From positions 60,104 to 124,103 of the forward strand of contig NZ_CBTK010000261.1 in assembly GCF_000531125.1 (NCBI RefSeq): DNA of 64,000 nt, given 5' to 3'. The translations under genes were made by a program, and so were the position numbers. The stretch is from Candidatus Contendobacter odensis Run_B_J11. GTDB taxonomy: Bacteria; Pseudomonadota; Gammaproteobacteria; Competibacterales; Competibacteraceae. This document shows, one piece after another, positions 61,640 to 64,000 of the stretch (its first letter is position 1; each line of letters begins with the position of its first letter). Under the pieces are notes generated by a model. That model saw nothing but the letters and a program-made list of their open reading frames with translations. It was not told where the DNA came from and did no database searches.

Positions 61640-63932
61640 GTCGCAATGACTAATCCAATACAAAGGATTGAAACAGGGGTGCAAACGATGGAAAAACTGC
61701 TGAAAATGACTAAGCTCAGGAGGTCGCATTCAATTGATCTGCAAGATTTTTCTGGAAAAATGCGGTCGCAATGACTAATCCAATACAACAAGGATTGAAA
61801 CATGTAGCGGGAGGACAGATCAACGGCGGGTTGCGTGGGTCGCAATGACTAATCCAATACAACAAGGATTGAAACCGCTCCCAGTTGTGCGGGGACTGCA
61901 TACCCGACGGCCTGTCGCAATGACTAATCCAATACAACAAGGATTGAAACCATCAGTCATTGGGGTTTCCAAAGTTTAGGGTGGGGTCGCAATGACTAAT
62001 CCAATACAACAAGGATTGAAACTCCAGTCGATTGAATCGACTCTGCGAGTTTATGCTCGTCGCAATGACTAATCCAATACAACAAGGATTGAAACGGGCG
62101 GTGGACATGCGCCCGGCTGCGGCGCGGTCTTGTCGCAATGACTAATCCAATACAACAAGGATTGAAACATCCAGACTACGGGGTAATTCGGCGCCCGCTC
62201 TGGCGGTCGCAATGACTAATCCAATACAACAAGGATTGAAACATTCGTTTTCCTCAACGTATTCAAAGGGCGGGCGTAGTCGCAATGACTAATCCAATAC
62301 AACAAGGATTGAAACTGCGAAGCAGCGAGAATGCGATCCCGCAAATCGCGGGTCGCAATGACTAATCCAATACAACAAGGATTGAAACATCTCTTCGTCC
62401 GTGGAAATCCACCATCCCGCGATTGTCGCAATGACTAATCCAATACAACAAGGATTGAAACTCGCAGTCTGTGGCTTTGCTGCCGACTTGATGAAAGTCG
62501 CAATGACTAATCCAATACAACAAGGATTGAAACGCTGCTGCTTCCCATGATCTCGGAGTCGGGAATGCGGTCGCAATGACTAATCCAATACAACAAGGAT
62601 TGAAACGCTGCTGCTTCCCATGATCTCGGAGTCGGGAATGCGGGTCGCAATGACTAATCCAATACAACAAGGATTGAAACTGCGTAAAAACATTCTGCCA
62701 CCCAGTTGATCGATGAGTCGCAATGACTAATCCAATACAACAAGGATTGAAACAATTCAGAGACCAGCCATAGGTTGTACAATGACCAGTCGTCGCAATG
62801 ACTAATCCAATACAACAAGGATTGAAACGAGTGGGCGATCCGTGTGGCCGCAACCGCACTTTTCTGTCGCAATGACTAATCCAATACAACAAGGATTGAA
62901 ACGTCTCCCTCTCCGAAAACCCATGGCAACTGTTCGCCGTCGCAATGACTAATCCAATACAACAAGGATTGAAACTGTATCCGGCAAAGTCGGCGGAAAG
63001 ATAATACGTGGGAGTCGCAATGACTAATCCAATACAACAAGGATTGAAACGGAACCGGGAATGCGGGATTATTCACGACTTCAGGAAGTCGCAATGACTA
63101 ATCCAATACAACAAGGATTGAAACATCAATGCAGCAGCCGTGGTAAATGCTTTCATGTGTTGTCGCAATGACTAATCCAATACAACAAGGATTGAAACGT
63201 TAATACAAAACGATGGTGGCGATCAATTCATGGCGGTCGCAATGACTAATCCAATACAACAAGGATTGAAACTTTTTAACGCGGAATGAGTTAAAGTCTG
63301 GTGTCCCTGTCGCAATGACTAATCCAATACAACAAGGATTGAAACGGAGGAATACCGCGATATGGACGTGGTGCTGCAATCCGGTCGCAATGACTAATCC
63401 AATACAACAAGGATTGAAACCCCAACTCTGTGGGCGTGTAGGTCATGCCACGCGGAGTCGCAATGACTAATCCAATACAACAAGGATTGAAACCAGCCGC
63501 GACGGTCAGGTAGACCGGACCATACGCCGTCGCAATGACTAATCCAATACAACAAGGATTGAAACCAACCGTCATGGAATCCCCACCGGGAACCGGAATA
63601 GTCGCAATGACTAATCCAATACAACAAGGATTGAAACTTTTTGTGACTAACTTTATGTCGATAGGTAAAAACGTCGCAATGACTAATCCAATACAACAAG
63701 GATTGAAACGTCACAAAAACAACACTCCCTGGCAAGGAGCGGATAAGTCGCAATGACTAATCCAATACAACAAGGATTGAAACCTGTGTAGCTTGATTAT
63801 ATAGCATTCTTACCGCTGTGGTCGCAATGACTAATCCAATACAACAAGGATTGAAACTATAGCATTCTTACCGCTGTGTGCAGTGTTTTAACTCGGTCGC
63901 AATGACTAATCCAATACAACAAGGATTGAAAC
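61640..63932 (+). CRISPR. CRISPR array, 31 repeats of 37 bp, 30 spacers
   Basis: The repeat starts GTCGCAATGACTAATCC and ends ACAACAAGGATTGAAAC. AATCC and GGATT can pair around a 10-nt loop, and ATTGAAAC is the expected 5' handle of the crRNA, so reading is left to right. Repeat 1 (61640-61674) is 35 bp, with 2 bases lost. The first spacer (61675-61764) is 90 bp, and the other 29 are 35-38 bp. All other repeats appear identical. Spacers at 62534 and 62607 are duplicates. Spacers at 63638 and 63710 overlap on opposite strands, and those at 63784 and 63858 overlap on the same strand. The last 68 bp of the window hold no further repeat. Confidence 0.98.
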
Positions 63933-64000
63933 TGTATATAGGTATAGCTCTCCTATGCAGGTTGTGGAATTTTTAGATACCATTCTATTTTTCTAAAATT

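Noticed and set aside
62607..63087. Shared CGGGAATGCGG in the spacers at 62607 and 63051 as another overlapping pair
   Set aside because: The match is internal, short and not at spacer ends, and the flanking bases disagree.
61716..63756. Several open frames with repeated peptides such as FQSLLYWISHCD or MTNPIQQGLK
   Set aside because: They are translations of the CRISPR repeats and spacers, not genes.

Overview
The window reads as chromosomal DNA of a GC-rich gammaproteobacterium. The order rpsF-priB-rpsR-(DUF2232)-rplI-dnaB-alr-radA on one strand is the gammaproteobacterial arrangement, and priB is largely restricted to beta/gammaproteobacteria. The whole mix (B12 genes, many REP-like repeats, a large type I-B plus III-B CRISPR locus) recalls the Competibacter/Contendobacter group, but that is an impression from memory, not a search result.

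Layout. 1-9150 (minus strand): an export cluster for a surface polysaccharide, with several glycosyltransferases, a sulfotransferase fused to two GT2 domains, and a Wzm/Wzt-type ABC transporter. 9306-16982 (minus): radA, an AT-rich Dam-like methylase that looks inserted, alr, dnaB, rplI, a DUF2232 membrane protein, rpsR, priB and rpsF. 17221-20112 (plus): cobU-cobT-cobC-cobS. 20271-24771: an RND efflux pair. 24801-27441: a frameshifted DUF924 gene, a small unknown gene, uppP and a DUF4124 protein. 27448-36341: further B12 genes (cobA, cobD, cbiB, cobQ, cobO), interrupted by a type ISP/IIG restriction-modification gene, then pdxT. 36341-41522: pdxS, decayed DNA, a Uma2 protein, a pdxA paralogue, REP/MITE-like elements and three small genes.

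41968-63932 is one long CRISPR-Cas locus. It opens with a broken cas6, then a cyclic-oligoadenylate module (NE0113-family ring nuclease, Csx1/TM1812 CARF-HEPN nuclease, Csx16), then a complete cmr1-6 type III-B operon. A repeat cluster and a mntA-hepT toxin-antitoxin pair follow. The type I-B operon comes next (cas8b-cas7-cas5-cas3-cas6b-cas1-cas2-cas4), and then an array of 31 repeats of 37 bp. The III-B part has no intact cas6, cas1 or cas2 of its own in the window, so it probably depends on the I-B Cas6b and the shared array.

The most unusual signals are in that locus. Degenerate copies of the CRISPR repeat lie at three cas gene junctions: before cas7, before cas3 and before cas1. Two of them overlap the region where the ribosome would bind. 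Four sequence blocks are shared, in the same order, by the leaders of cmr1 and cas1. Two pairs of overlapping spacers allow the PAM to be inferred from the array itself (5'-TTR immediately upstream), and they also support left-to-right reading of the array.
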